A stretch of DNA of 49,449 nucleotides, taken from JBBIND01 sp037444075 (lineage in GTDB: Bacteria > Acidobacteriota > Terriglobia > Bryobacterales > Bryobacteraceae). The notes under the pieces are model-generated. The model was not told where the DNA came from. It saw only the letters and a program-made list of their open reading frames with translations, and did no database searches. Location of the stretch: NCBI GenBank assembly GCA_037444075.1, contig JBBIND010000023.1:1-49449 (forward strand), given 5' to 3'. The position numbers were made by a program, and so were the translations under genes. Shown in pieces: positions 23,889 to 32,757 of this stretch. How positions within the stretch are numbered: the first letter of the stretch is position 1; the number at the start of each line of letters is the position of its first letter.

Positions 23889-25978
23889 TCGGCTTCCCGC
23901 GTAATGTCAGCGGCCTGTGGGAGGATGGCCTCCTCCAGATCCGGGTGATATCCCACCCAGGTGTCTAAGGCGGCCACCCGCCCCACGGGCGCATCCAGAT
24001 ACTCGAACAGTTCTCCCGCCGCGCGAGCGGCGATCTCCGCGCCATAACCCCAGCTCAGGCAATCCTCATGCACCACCAGAAGCCTGCTCGTCTTGCTCAC
24101 TGAGCGGTGGATGGCCTCCCAATCATAAGGAGCCAGCGTGCGGAGATCGATGACTTCCACCGCCCATTGCGGATTGAGCTGCTGGATTTGCGCGGCCGCT
24201 TGCAGGCTCCTCTGCACCAGAGCGCCATAAGTGACAATCGTGAGGCGTTCGCCCGGCTTCACCGTCCGGGCTTTGCCGAAGGGGATCAGGTACTCGCTAC
24301 CCGGGTGCGGTGAACGGTTGTACGCTTCTCGATAGAGTTTCTTGTGTTCAAGGAACAGCACCGGGTCATCGCAGCGTATGGAAGTGCGCAGCAATCCACA
24401 CGCGTCCAACGCATTCGACGGCATGACCACCCGCAAGCCCGGGACGTGAGTAAAGGTCACCTCACCGCACTGGCTATGATAGATTGCGCCTCCGGCCAGG
24501 TAGCCTCCAATCGCCACTCGCACGACCACCGGGCAGGCGAACCCGCCGTTGGAGCGCCAACGCATCGTGGCCAATTCATCCCGCAGTTGCTGCATGGCCG
24601 GCCAGATGTAATCGAAGAACTGGATTTCGACCACCGGTTTCAGGCCTCGCGTGGCCATGCCGATGGCGCGTCCCACGATGGCCGCCTCGGCGAGCGGCGC
24701 GTTGAAGCATCGCGAGGGACCGAATTCGGTTTGCAGGTTGCGAGTCGCCTTGAATACGCCTCCCTTTCCTTTGACCTCCTTGAGGTTCTCCTCCCGGCTG
24801 CAATCGGCGACGTCTTCTCCAAAGACGATAATGCGCGAGTCGCGGCGCATCTCCTCCGCCAGCGTGACGTTGATGGTGTCCACCATCGTGCGCGGCTCGC
24901 CTTTCAAACGGGGCGGCGTAGCGAATTCCGTGGAGGTAGGGTCGGTCTTCTCCGAATAGAGATGCCGTAGCGCGGTGCCCGGCGCGGGCGCTTCCGCCCG
25001 GAGCGCACGGTCCGAGGCTTCCTGCACCTCCTGGTCAACCTCGCGCGTGATGCGCTCAAGGGCTTGATCATCCAAGTGGCCCTCTGAGACAAGCCACGCG
25101 GGGAATCGCCGCAGCGGGTCGCGTTGCTCTTCCCGTTGCCTCTCGGCAGCAATCTTGTATAACGTCTCGTCGTCGGAGAGCGAGTGCGAGTAGGGGCGAA
25201 TCACGTAGGCATGCACCAGTGCCGGTCCGCTATTTTTGCGGCAGTGTTCGACGGCACCCTGCAGTGCTTCATAAGACTCCAACACGTCCGTGCCATCCAC
25301 CTCGACGCGATGCAAGTGAGGGAACCCCTCTGCCAGCCTGGAAATGCTGCCTCCTGCCGTTTGCTTCTCGATGGGGACGGAAATAGCGTAGCCGTTGTCC
25401 TCCACCAGGAACAGGACCGGCAAGCGCTCCAGGCAGGCGATATTCAAAGCTTCCCAGAACTCGCCTTCGCTGGTGGCGCCATCGCCGGAACAGACCAGTG
25501 TGATCTCGTCTCCATCCGGGCGCAGATACCGGCAGGCTTGGGCACAGCCCACGGCTTGAAGGAATTGCGAACCGGTCGGTGATGAGGAAGAGACGATGTT
25601 CAGCTTGGGCTCTCCCCAATGGGAAGGCATCTGCCGCCCGCCCGAAGCCCGGTCCGCCGCGGCGCCTACCGCTTGCAGCAGCATTTGTTCAGCGCTGACG
25701 CCCAGCATGAGGCAGAGCGCCCGGTCGCGGTAGTAGGGGTAGATCCAATCCTGTCCCGGGCGCAGCAACAGCCCGGCTGCGGCCTGCACGGCTTCATGTC
25801 CAGCGCCGCTAATCTGAAAGAAAATCCGGTTCTGGCGCTTGAGCATGATCTCACGGTCATCCAAGCGCCGGGCCATATACATGGCGCGAAAGGCACGGAC
25901 CAGGTCAGTCTGCTCCAACGCCTGCTGGCGCCGCTCGAGCTGGTTACTGAGCGCGCCCGGACGTACGGCCATGGGCAT
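23870..25978 (-). CDS. 2-oxoacid dehydrogenase E1, fused alpha and beta subunits
   Basis: This 702-residue thiamine-diphosphate enzyme joins E1-alpha and E1-beta in one chain. The alpha part has the TPP motif GDGATSEGEFWEALNIA...EDN (GDG at 165-167, EDN at 193-195) and the phosphorylation-loop-like HSLSDDETLY; the beta part starts around residue 378 (TINVTLAEEMRRD, FGEDVADC) and ends with the usual HPDLEEAILPQ. It catalyses oxidative decarboxylation of pyruvate or branched-chain 2-oxoacids for an acyltransferase E2; the substrate cannot be told from this sequence. ATG 25978 is supported by GGAGGGGAGGA just upstream. No E2 or E3 gene is in the window. Confidence 0.88.
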   Translation of the reverse strand: MPMAVRPGALSNQLERRQQALEQTDLVRAFRAMYMARRLDDREIMLKRQNRIFFQISGAGHEAVQAAAGLLLRPGQDWIYPYYRDRALCLMLGVSAEQMLLQAVGAAADRASGGRQMPSHWGEPKLNIVSSSSPTGSQFLQAVGCAQACRYLRPDGDEITLVCSGDGATSEGEFWEALNIACLERLPVLFLVEDNGYAISVPIEKQTAGGSISRLAEGFPHLHRVEVDGTDVLESYEALQGAVEHCRKNSGPALVHAYVIRPYSHSLSDDETLYKIAAERQREEQRDPLRRFPAWLVSEGHLDDQALERITREVDQEVQEASDRALRAEAPAPGTALRHLYSEKTDPTSTEFATPPRLKGEPRTMVDTINVTLAEEMRRDSRIIVFGEDVADCSREENLKEVKGKGGVFKATRNLQTEFGPSRCFNAPLAEAAIVGRAIGMATRGLKPVVEIQFFDYIWPAMQQLRDELATMRWRSNGGFACPVVVRVAIGGYLAGGAIYHSQCGEVTFTHVPGLRVVMPSNALDACGLLRTSIRCDDPVLFLEHKKLYREAYNRSPHPGSEYLIPFGKARTVKPGERLTIVTYGALVQRSLQAAAQIQQLNPQWAVEVIDLRTLAPYDWEAIHRSVSKTSRLLVVHEDCLSWGYGAEIAARAAGELFEYLDAPVGRVAALDTWVGYHPDLEEAILPQAADITREAERLLRY

Positions 25979-26026
25979 CTTCCTCCCCTCCAAGTTTAGC
26001 CCAACGCTGTTGAATGACAGGCGCTG

Positions 26027-26081
26027 AAAAAGGACGGGCCCGGTACTTGAACCTCCGGGCGGGAGGTCCATCACCGGGCCC
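26027..26081 (-). terminator. Rho-independent terminator of the TonB-dependent receptor gene
   Basis: Read on the minus strand, GGGCCCGGT and ACCGGGCCC (26073-26081 and 26036-26044) form a perfect 9-bp stem. Inside it a second 6-bp stem ACCTCC/GGAGGT (26062-26067 and 26051-26056) closes a 5-base loop. The structure is followed by GTCC and a run of five T (26031-26027). It lies 36 bases after the receptor stop codon and 49 bases before the E1 start, so the two minus-strand genes are separate transcription units. Confidence 0.85.
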
Positions 26082-26116
26082 AAAGTGAACTGCGCCGCGC
26101 TGCGTGCGGCGTGGTT

Positions 26117-29100
26117 TCAGAAGTTGAGACGTGCCCCGACCACGATGATGCGTGTGCCTCCGGCGCCCGTGATTCTGCCGAAGTTCGTCGAGTTGATGTC
26201 CGTGTTGGGGTTGTCAAACTGCGGTGAATTGCTGGCGTTGATGAAGTCAGCCCGCAACTCCAGGTTGGTGCGCTCCGTGGTTCGGATGCGCTTCACCAGG
26301 TTGAGGTCCAGCCGGAAGTCGCCGGGACCTTCCAGGAGATTGGCGCCCAGCGTGCCGAGCGTCCCGGGCGCCGGATTCACCAGGATGATTCTGCCCGAAG
26401 AATCGGCAATGGCGCGCAGAGTGCTGCGCCCGCGGATGCCCTGGTCGGTTGTCAGGGTGGCGACGTAGGGGTCGTCCAACTGGCGGAAGCCGTCAAAGTA
26501 CACCACTCCGTTGCCTGTGCGGAGAACGTTGCCCGTGTTCTTGGCGAGCGGCGCTGCCGCGGAGGCGGTGTTGTCTCCGAACGTGTTGTAAGAGGCTACG
26601 CCAGAGGTCAGATTGATTGGCTGGCCGCTGAACACGTTGAAGATGTAGGAGACCTGCCAGTTCTCAACGAGCCGCGCCACCCAGCCGGAGGTATTGCCGG
26701 CGAGGCGCTTGCCGGGACCCATGGGGAATTCCCAGGTGCCGCTGGTGCGGGCGACGTGCGTGCGATGGAAGCTCATAAGACGGCGGTCCAGGCGCCAGTT
26801 GCGGTTGTCGCGATAGCTGTCCACCATCTCCTGCCCGGCGCCTTCCTCTTCGCCAAAAGCCCGGCTCCAGGTGTAGTTCGCCTGAAGGGAAAAGCCGGAG
26901 ACGAAACGGCGCGTCACTTCCACCTGGAGCGAATTATAGATGGAACTGGCGAGGTTGGAGGTGAGCCGCGCGCTGCTGAACTGCGGGTTCGGGACAATCC
27001 AGTTATCCGGGAATCCCGCCCGGCGCATCAAACCGCCGCGCTCGCCGGTGAACTGATTGCTCGTGAAGAGGTAGTTGGCGAAAGTGGCCACGTCGTTCTG
27101 GGCCAGGTAGGCTTGGGTGGTGCTGTTGACGCGCATGGCCTGTGCGCCAGTGCGGCTCACGCCGTCCACCACGCCCAACCCGGGGATGTTGAGGCCCATG
27201 AAGATGCGGTCGAGCAGCGGGGAGTTGCCGCCCGCCTGCGCACTCAGAAAAGCCTGGAGGATGCCCGTCTCGAAGATATTCCTTTCGTTGACATCGATGC
27301 CGCGAGCCAGACGCGTGCCCTTGTTGCCGACGTAGCGCACGTCGAGGAGCAGCTGGCCGGGGAGCGAGCGCTGGATGGAGGCATTCCAGTTCTGGTAGTA
27401 AGGATTCCGCAGTCCGGTGTCAAAGACCCGCACGGTCTGCGAACGGTCCGTGAGCGGGACCAAGTCCAGGGGCTTGCCAATGGTAGTCAGCGGCAGGCGC
27501 ATGCGGGACAGGTCGAGGTAGCTTCCGGTCGTGAACAGGACCCGCTCGCGCAGTCCCGGCTGGTCACCCGCCACGACGTCGTAGATGCGCAGCGAGTTCA
27601 ATTCATAACCGATGCCATAGCCCGCGCGAAATACCGTCTTATTCTTGCCAAACCAAGGTAGAGACCAGCTCAGGCCAACTGCGGGAGCCCAATTGTTCAG
27701 GTCGTTGTTATGCAATCCGCGGCTCGGGTTGGGCGAACCCGGACCCACCAGTTCCACTCGGGTCAGGGAGCCCACGTTGCGCCCCGGTTGGTACATGTCG
27801 GCAAAGGTCGTGCCGGTAATCCCGAAGATGGAGCCCGAGCCGCCCGCCAGCGTGGCGGCTTTGCCGTTCACATCGTAGGGCACGCTGAAGTACTCGTAGC
27901 GCACGCCCAGGTTCAGGGTCAGGTCCTGAGAGACCTTGTAGTCATCCTTGAAGAAAAAGGAGATTTCGCGATTTCTCCACGTGCGTTGCTTCGGCTCGCC
28001 CGCCAGAAAGTCAGGAGTGGCGCCGCCGGGTGAATTGAAAGCCTGGATGTTGTTGCTGAGCGAGCCAACCAGTTCCAGGAGCACATTTTGCGCCGTGGTC
28101 TGGTTCCGTCCGATGCCCGCGATGGCGCCGATGTTCTGAACCGCCTGCCCTCCGGCGCCGATGGTGGCGCGCGGCATGACGTCAAAAGAGTTGAAGCCGT
28201 TGGTGCTGCGGAAACGTGTAATGATGCCGCCCTTGAAAGAGTGCTTCCCTTTCAGCCAGGTTATGTCGTTGCCGAACTGGTAGATGGGCGTGATGCGCCC
28301 CTGCGGATCGTTGGCGAGGTTTAGCGGGTCGGTGACCGTGGTGAAGTCGATCAGATAGGGGTGGGTGCCGCTCTTCGGGAGAATATCCGTGCCGGCCACT
28401 TCCCACGGCGCGTTGAAGCGCAGTTTGGGGCGCAGGGCCCCCACGCGGAACTCGTTCAGCAGGTTGGGCCTGAGCGTGGAAACCACCGAAAGTGAGTTCA
28501 GCGTGTCGCGGCCCCGGCTATCGCCGCCGGGCGCCTCCGGAAAGGGCTGGGGCATGAACGCATTGCGGTTGTAGCTCGGTTCGTACGTAAAGCTGTAGCT
28601 GGCGCGGTGCTTGTCGTTGAAGTGGTGGTCCAGCTTGATATTCACCTGGTCGAAGTCCTGAGAGCCGCTAAGAATCCAGGTGTACAGCGCGGTATTCAAT
28701 CCATCCCCGCCGCGGAAGTTGTTTGGCAGCGGCATTAACTGGAGCATCTTCTGGATCGTGCCCGTGGGGTCAGCCACCATGCGGTTCGGGTCACGCCCGA
28801 AGAGGCTGACACTCTGAAGATCGCCGGTCGCCTCGGCGGGGCGTACGGGGTTGCCCATCAGATCCACGGTGGGGACTGCGGCGTTCGCGTTTCCGTTCTG
28901 GACGCCAGGGTAGAAGCGAAAGATGCCGCGGCGCACTTGCTCCGTGTACGTGGTGCTGCTGACGGAGTCCTTGGTGCGGATTCGCTGGCCCTCGTAGAGA
29001 GCGTGGAAGAACGTGCGGTTGCGAATCAGCGGTCCGCCCAGCCGCGCGCCGAATTGATTCCGGATAAGGAAGTTTCGCGGTGAAAACGGCTCCCCCGTCG

Positions 29101-29890
29101 CCGGGTTGATGCCGCGCTGGTTGTTGAACCACGTGTTAGCGTTCAGTTTCGTGTTCCGATGGAACTCGAACACGCTGCCGTGGAATTCGTTCGTGCCTGA
29201 GCGCGAGATCATCTGGATTTGCCCGGAGCCGCGGCCGTACTCGACGTCGGCGGGAGAGGTCACCACTCGAAACTCCTCGATGCGGTCTACACTCGTGAAG
29301 ATCGGCGAAGTGACGCCTAAGTTGATGCGGTTGTCCTGGATATTGATGCCGTCGAGGTTGATATTGAGACTTCCGAGCCTCGCGCCGGAGAAATTGTCCC
29401 CCACCACTCCGGCGTGGATGTAGACAAGACCGAGCGCGTTGCGCGCTGTCAGCGGCAAGTCAGTGACTTTTTGGCCCGACACCACGCCACCCACCGAACT
29501 GGTGGCGTAGCCGAGCGCGCTTTCCATTTCGGCGCGGACCTCGACCGACTCAGCTAATGTGCCGAGCTCCAATTCGAGGTTCAGCGTCAATCGGCCGCCG
29601 ACTTCGAGGACGACGTCGTTGTAGATCAACCGCCGAAAGCCCTTGACTTCCGCGGTGACGCGATAGACCCCTGGGGGCAACGCGGGATACAGGTAAACAC
29701 CGGATTCATTGGCGACTGTCCGGTAAACGACGCCCGTCTTGACGTTTTCGGCGGCTACGCCGGCAGTCGGCAGGGCGGCGCCACTGGGATCGAGAACGCT
29801 GCCTGAGAGAACAGCGTCGGTCGTTTGCGCCACAAGGCCCAAGCTGAGGCTGAGTAGAGCGGCTGTAAGAGACAACACGATTCGTTTCAT
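26117..29890 (-). CDS. Oar-like TonB-dependent outer-membrane receptor
   Basis: This 1257-residue protein has a signal peptide (MKRIVLSLTAALLSLSLGLVA), a carboxypeptidase-regulatory-like beta-sandwich (~residues 25-110; GSVLDPSGAALPTAGV, GVYLYPALPPGVYRV), a plug domain (~125-250) and a long 22-strand-type barrel ending in aromatic Phe (VVGARLNF). Such Oar-like receptors are expanded in Acidobacteriota and Bacteroidota and import oligosaccharides, peptides or chelated metals using TonB energy; the ligand is unknown. ATG 29890 is chosen over an upstream ATG (29950) because it begins the signal peptide and follows GGGGTG by 8 bases. Transcription probably starts at the TTGACA-17-TACACT promoter just upstream and stops at the hairpin at 26027-26081. 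Confidence 0.9.
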   Translation of the reverse strand: MKRIVLSLTAALLSLSLGLVAQTTDAVLSGSVLDPSGAALPTAGVAAENVKTGVVYRTVANESGVYLYPALPPGVYRVTAEVKGFRRLIYNDVVLEVGGRLTLNLELELGTLAESVEVRAEMESALGYATSSVGGVVSGQKVTDLPLTARNALGLVYIHAGVVGDNFSGARLGSLNINLDGINIQDNRINLGVTSPIFTSVDRIEEFRVVTSPADVEYGRGSGQIQMISRSGTNEFHGSVFEFHRNTKLNANTWFNNQRGINPATGEPFSPRNFLIRNQFGARLGGPLIRNRTFFHALYEGQRIRTKDSVSSTTYTEQVRRGIFRFYPGVQNGNANAAVPTVDLMGNPVRPAEATGDLQSVSLFGRDPNRMVADPTGTIQKMLQLMPLPNNFRGGDGLNTALYTWILSGSQDFDQVNIKLDHHFNDKHRASYSFTYEPSYNRNAFMPQPFPEAPGGDSRGRDTLNSLSVVSTLRPNLLNEFRVGALRPKLRFNAPWEVAGTDILPKSGTHPYLIDFTTVTDPLNLANDPQGRITPIYQFGNDITWLKGKHSFKGGIITRFRSTNGFNSFDVMPRATIGAGGQAVQNIGAIAGIGRNQTTAQNVLLELVGSLSNNIQAFNSPGGATPDFLAGEPKQRTWRNREISFFFKDDYKVSQDLTLNLGVRYEYFSVPYDVNGKAATLAGGSGSIFGITGTTFADMYQPGRNVGSLTRVELVGPGSPNPSRGLHNNDLNNWAPAVGLSWSLPWFGKNKTVFRAGYGIGYELNSLRIYDVVAGDQPGLRERVLFTTGSYLDLSRMRLPLTTIGKPLDLVPLTDRSQTVRVFDTGLRNPYYQNWNASIQRSLPGQLLLDVRYVGNKGTRLARGIDVNERNIFETGILQAFLSAQAGGNSPLLDRIFMGLNIPGLGVVDGVSRTGAQAMRVNSTTQAYLAQNDVATFANYLFTSNQFTGERGGLMRRAGFPDNWIVPNPQFSSARLTSNLASSIYNSLQVEVTRRFVSGFSLQANYTWSRAFGEEEGAGQEMVDSYRDNRNWRLDRRLMSFHRTHVARTSGTWEFPMGPGKRLAGNTSGWVARLVENWQVSYIFNVFSGQPINLTSGVASYNTFGDNTASAAAPLAKNTGNVLRTGNGVVYFDGFRQLDDPYVATLTTDQGIRGRSTLRAIADSSGRIILVNPAPGTLGTLGANLLEGPGDFRLDLNLVKRIRTTERTNLELRADFINASNSPQFDNPNTDINSTNFGRITGAGGTRIIVVGARLNF

Positions 29891-29913
29891 CGAGATTACA
29901 CCCCTGCGAAAAA

Positions 29914-29941
29914 TTGGCCCGATAGCGTCTGAGTGTACAAT
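29914..29941 (+). promoter_or_regulatory. Possible promoter for pqaA
   Basis: TTGGCC (29914-29919) and TACAAT (29936-29941) are spaced by 16 bases and face the pqaA start at 29968. The -10 box matches five of six consensus bases; the -35 matches three. The -10 overlaps that of the opposite-facing receptor promoter, so the two would compete for RNA polymerase. Confidence 0.4.
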
Positions 29942-29960
29942 TCGTATCAAGGAGTGTCAA
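29932..29960 (-). promoter_or_regulatory. Sigma-70-type promoter of the TonB-dependent receptor
   Basis: On the minus strand TTGACA (29960-29955) is a perfect -35 box and TACACT (29937-29932) a four-of-six -10 box, with exactly 17 bases between. The predicted transcript would start near 29925, about 35 bases before the receptor ATG at 29890. The -35 box lies within the leader of the divergent pqaA gene. Confidence 0.65.
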
Positions 29961-29967
29961 CCACACA

Positions 29968-31380
29968 TTGAGAAAAAGACTTAATCTTCGAATTGCTACT
30001 GCACTGTTGAGTTGTGCGGTTTGGCTTTCTGCTCAGCCGACCGCGTTGGAGCGGTATGTAGCCACGCCTGATCCGGCTTACAAGTTTGAATTAGTGGACA
30101 CAATCGCCGGCTCCCGCAATACCACCTACCTGCTCGACATGGTCTCGCAAAACTGGCGGAGCGCCGCGGAAGTGGACCGCACCACGTGGCAGCACTGGGT
30201 GCTCATTGTCGTCCCCGAAAATGTGCAGACCACCACCGGCCTGCTGTTCATCAGCGGCGGCAGCAACGGGCGCCGTCCTCCCCAGAGCGCGGACCCGATG
30301 CTGGTGGGCATTGCCCGCGAGACCGGCGCCGTGGTGGCGGAAGTGCGCATGATTCCAAACCAGCCACTGCGGTTCCCGGGAGAGCCGGTTACCCGGAGCG
30401 AGGACGACTTCATCGCCTACACCTGGGACAAATACCTGAGAACGGGCGATGAACTCTGGCCGGCGCGCTTGCCCATGACCAAGGGCGCTGTCCGCGCCAT
30501 GGATACGGTGACGGCGTTCTGCCGCACGCTGCCGGGCGCGATCAAAGTGGACCGCTTCGTCGTGGCGGGCGGTTCCAAGCGCGGCTGGACCACCTGGACG
30601 ACGGCCATCGTCGATAAGCGCGTGGCAGCCATCATGCCCACGGTGATTGATCTCCTGAATCTTGAGAAGTCCTTCATCCATCACTGGCGCGCTTACGGAT
30701 TCTGGGCGCCCGCCATCAGGGCGTACGAGAAGATGAACATCATGGCCTGGGTGGGCCGGCCCGAGTTCCGCTCGTTGATGAAGATCGTCGAGCCGTATGA
30801 GTACAGGCAACGGTTGACGCTGCCCAAATACATCGTCAACTCCACGGGGGATGAATTCTTCCTGCCGGATTCCTCGCAATTCTACTTTGACGACTTGCGT
30901 GGAGAGAAAATGCTGCGTTACGTGCCCAACACGAACCACTCCCTGAAGGGGAGCGACGTGGTGCAAAGCCTGCAAGCCTTTTTCGAGTCAGTCATCCACA
31001 CCCGGCCGCGCCCGCGGCTCACCTGGAAACTGGAGAAGAATGGCGTCATCCGAGCCCAGACACCGGACCGGCCTGCCGAAGTCAAACTGTGGCAGGCCAC
31101 GAATCCGAACGCGAGGGACTTCCGGCTGATGACCATCGGCGCCGCGTGGAAGAGCACGCCGGTCACCGAACAAGGCAAAGGCATCTACACCGGCTCGGCG
31201 CCGAAGCCTGAAAAGGGTTGGACGGCGTATTTCCTGGAGTTCACTTTCCCGAGCGGCGGCAAGCATCCCCTGAAGCTCACCACGCCGGTTAGAGTTGTGC
31301 CGGACGTGCTGCCTTTCCCGCCGCCCAACAGCACGCCCGTCAAGACTCAGACGAGCGGCGCGCGCGGCAGCGGCTCGTAA
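29968..31380 (+). CDS. pqaA: PhoPQ-activated pathogenicity-related protein (PqaA family)
   Basis: A 470-residue exported alpha/beta-hydrolase-like protein of the PqaA family, first named in Salmonella, where it is PhoP-controlled; its chemistry is not well known. The signal peptide is LRIATALLSCAVWLSAQ. Typical family segments are LLFISGGSNG, FVVAGGSKRGWTTW (nucleophile-elbow-like GGSKRG, ~195-200), NSTGDEFFLPDSSQFYFDDL and YVPNTNHSLKGSDV; the Ser, Asp and His of these could form a catalytic triad. The start is TTG 29968 with AAGGAG about 14 bases upstream, a little far. The 3' end overlaps the convergent trpB2 by 34 bases. Confidence 0.85.
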   Translation: MRKRLNLRIATALLSCAVWLSAQPTALERYVATPDPAYKFELVDTIAGSRNTTYLLDMVSQNWRSAAEVDRTTWQHWVLIVVPENVQTTTGLLFISGGSNGRRPPQSADPMLVGIARETGAVVAEVRMIPNQPLRFPGEPVTRSEDDFIAYTWDKYLRTGDELWPARLPMTKGAVRAMDTVTAFCRTLPGAIKVDRFVVAGGSKRGWTTWTTAIVDKRVAAIMPTVIDLLNLEKSFIHHWRAYGFWAPAIRAYEKMNIMAWVGRPEFRSLMKIVEPYEYRQRLTLPKYIVNSTGDEFFLPDSSQFYFDDLRGEKMLRYVPNTNHSLKGSDVVQSLQAFFESVIHTRPRPRLTWKLEKNGVIRAQTPDRPAEVKLWQATNPNARDFRLMTIGAAWKSTPVTEQGKGIYTGSAPKPEKGWTAYFLEFTFPSGGKHPLKLTTPVRVVPDVLPFPPPNSTPVKTQTSGARGSGS

Positions 31381-32684
31381 GTATAGTCTTGCAATTTGCC
31401 GGCCAGATAGTTGTCGTAGGCCGACAGATCGAAGTGCCCGTGGCCGCTCAGGTTGAACAGGATCACACGGGGCTTGCCCTCTTCGCGGGCCGCTAAGGCT
31501 TCTTCAATAGCGGCCCGCACGGCGTGCGACGATTCCGGCGCGGGGATGATGCCTTCGGTGTGAGCGAACTGTAAGGCCGCTTGAAACACCGCCAGTTGGT
31601 GATAGGACTTGGCCTCGAGCAGGTTCAGGTCGAGCAGATGGCTGGCCAGGGGAGCCGCGCCATGGTAACGCAGTCCGCCCGCGTGAATGCCGGGCGGCAT
31701 GAAATCGTGCCCGAGCGTATGCATCTTGATGAGCGGCGTGAGACCGGCGGTATCGCCAAAATCGTACTCGAATGATCCCTTGGTGAGGGTCGGGCAGGCG
31801 GCGGGCTCGACTGCCAGCAGGCGGACGGGACTGCCGGAGAGCTTATCCGGCACGAACGGCAACGCGATTCCGCCGAAGTTGCTGCCTCCGCCGAAACAGC
31901 CCAGGACAACGTCCGGGGATTCGCCCAGCGCCTGCATTTGTTGCCTGCTCTCCAGCCCGATCACCGTCTGGTGCAGCATGACGTGGTTGAGCACGCTGCC
32001 CAGCGAGTAGTTCGTATCCGAGTGGGTAGCGGCGTCTTCCACGGCTTCGCTAATGGCAATGCCGAGACTGCCCGGGGAATCCGGATGGGCTTCCAGGATC
32101 TTCCTTCCCGCGTTAGTTTTGTCGCTGGGGCTCGCAAACACTTCCGCGCCCCAGGTGTTCATCATGATCCGCCTGTACGGTTTCTGCTGATAGCTCACCT
32201 TCACCATGTACACGGTGCATTCCAGGCCGAACAGCTTGCATGCCAGGGACAGGGCGCTGCCCCATTGTCCGGCGCCGGTTTCCGTGGCGAGGCGGCGGAT
32301 GCCCGCCTGCTTGTTGTAGAAAGCCTGGGCAATGGCGGTGTTCGGCTTGTGGCTTCCAGCCGGGCTGGTGCCTTCGTACTTGTAGTAAATCCTGGCGGGC
32401 GTATCGAGCGCTTTCTCCAACCGCGCGGCGCGCAGCAACGGCGTCGGGCGCCACAGCCTGTAAATGTCGATGATCTCGCCAGGAATGTCGATCTCGGCCT
32501 TGGGGGAAAACTCCTGCTCGATGAGCGACATTGGGAAAATGGGCGCGAGATCCGCGGGCGACAGCGGCTGGCGCGTGCCCGGATGCAAAGGCGGCGCCAT
32601 CGGCGCCGGAAGCACGGGTAAGACGTTCAGCCAATAGCTAGGTATCTCACAGGACGTCGGCAGGGGCCGATGGGTTTGCGACAC
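31347..32684 (-). CDS. trpB2: Tryptophan synthase beta-like enzyme, TrpB2 type
   Basis: This 445-residue PLP enzyme belongs to the long TrpB2 branch of tryptophan synthase beta. The PLP lysine is K113 in EGTSPAGSHKPNTA, and the phosphate-binding loop is CFGGGSNFGG. The N-terminal extension with WRPTPLLRAARLEKAL is as in TrpB2. Family members make tryptophan from indole and serine, usually without a stable alpha partner; no trpA is nearby. GTG 32684 follows GGAGGAG (32693-32699) with 8 bases spacing. A perfect interrupted palindrome sits directly upstream of that ribosome site. The 3' end overlaps pqaA by 34 bases on the other strand. Confidence 0.9.
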   Translation of the reverse strand: MSQTHRPLPTSCEIPSYWLNVLPVLPAPMAPPLHPGTRQPLSPADLAPIFPMSLIEQEFSPKAEIDIPGEIIDIYRLWRPTPLLRAARLEKALDTPARIYYKYEGTSPAGSHKPNTAIAQAFYNKQAGIRRLATETGAGQWGSALSLACKLFGLECTVYMVKVSYQQKPYRRIMMNTWGAEVFASPSDKTNAGRKILEAHPDSPGSLGIAISEAVEDAATHSDTNYSLGSVLNHVMLHQTVIGLESRQQMQALGESPDVVLGCFGGGSNFGGIALPFVPDKLSGSPVRLLAVEPAACPTLTKGSFEYDFGDTAGLTPLIKMHTLGHDFMPPGIHAGGLRYHGAAPLASHLLDLNLLEAKSYHQLAVFQAALQFAHTEGIIPAPESSHAVRAAIEEALAAREEGKPRVILFNLSGHGHFDLSAYDNYLAGKLQDYTYEPLPRAPLV

Positions 32685-32700
32685 GCTCTCAACTCCTCCA

Positions 32701-32738
32701 GTCAGGATTAAAGTTCTCCATTGTAGAACACTCCTGAC
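32701..32738 (-). promoter_or_regulatory. Interrupted palindrome adjoining the trpB2 ribosome site
   Basis: On the minus strand GTCAGGA-GT-GTTCT-ACAATGG-AGAAC-TTTAA-TCCTGAC has 7-bp outer and 5-bp inner stems. It ends one base before the GGAGGAG of trpB2. A TACAAT hexamer (32725-32720) lies in its centre. It could be an operator over a promoter, an RNA hairpin affecting translation, or the 3' hairpin of the upstream gene; there is no T-run to favour a terminator. Confidence 0.45.
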
Positions 32739-32757
32739 CGGGGAGCACGCCTGCCCT

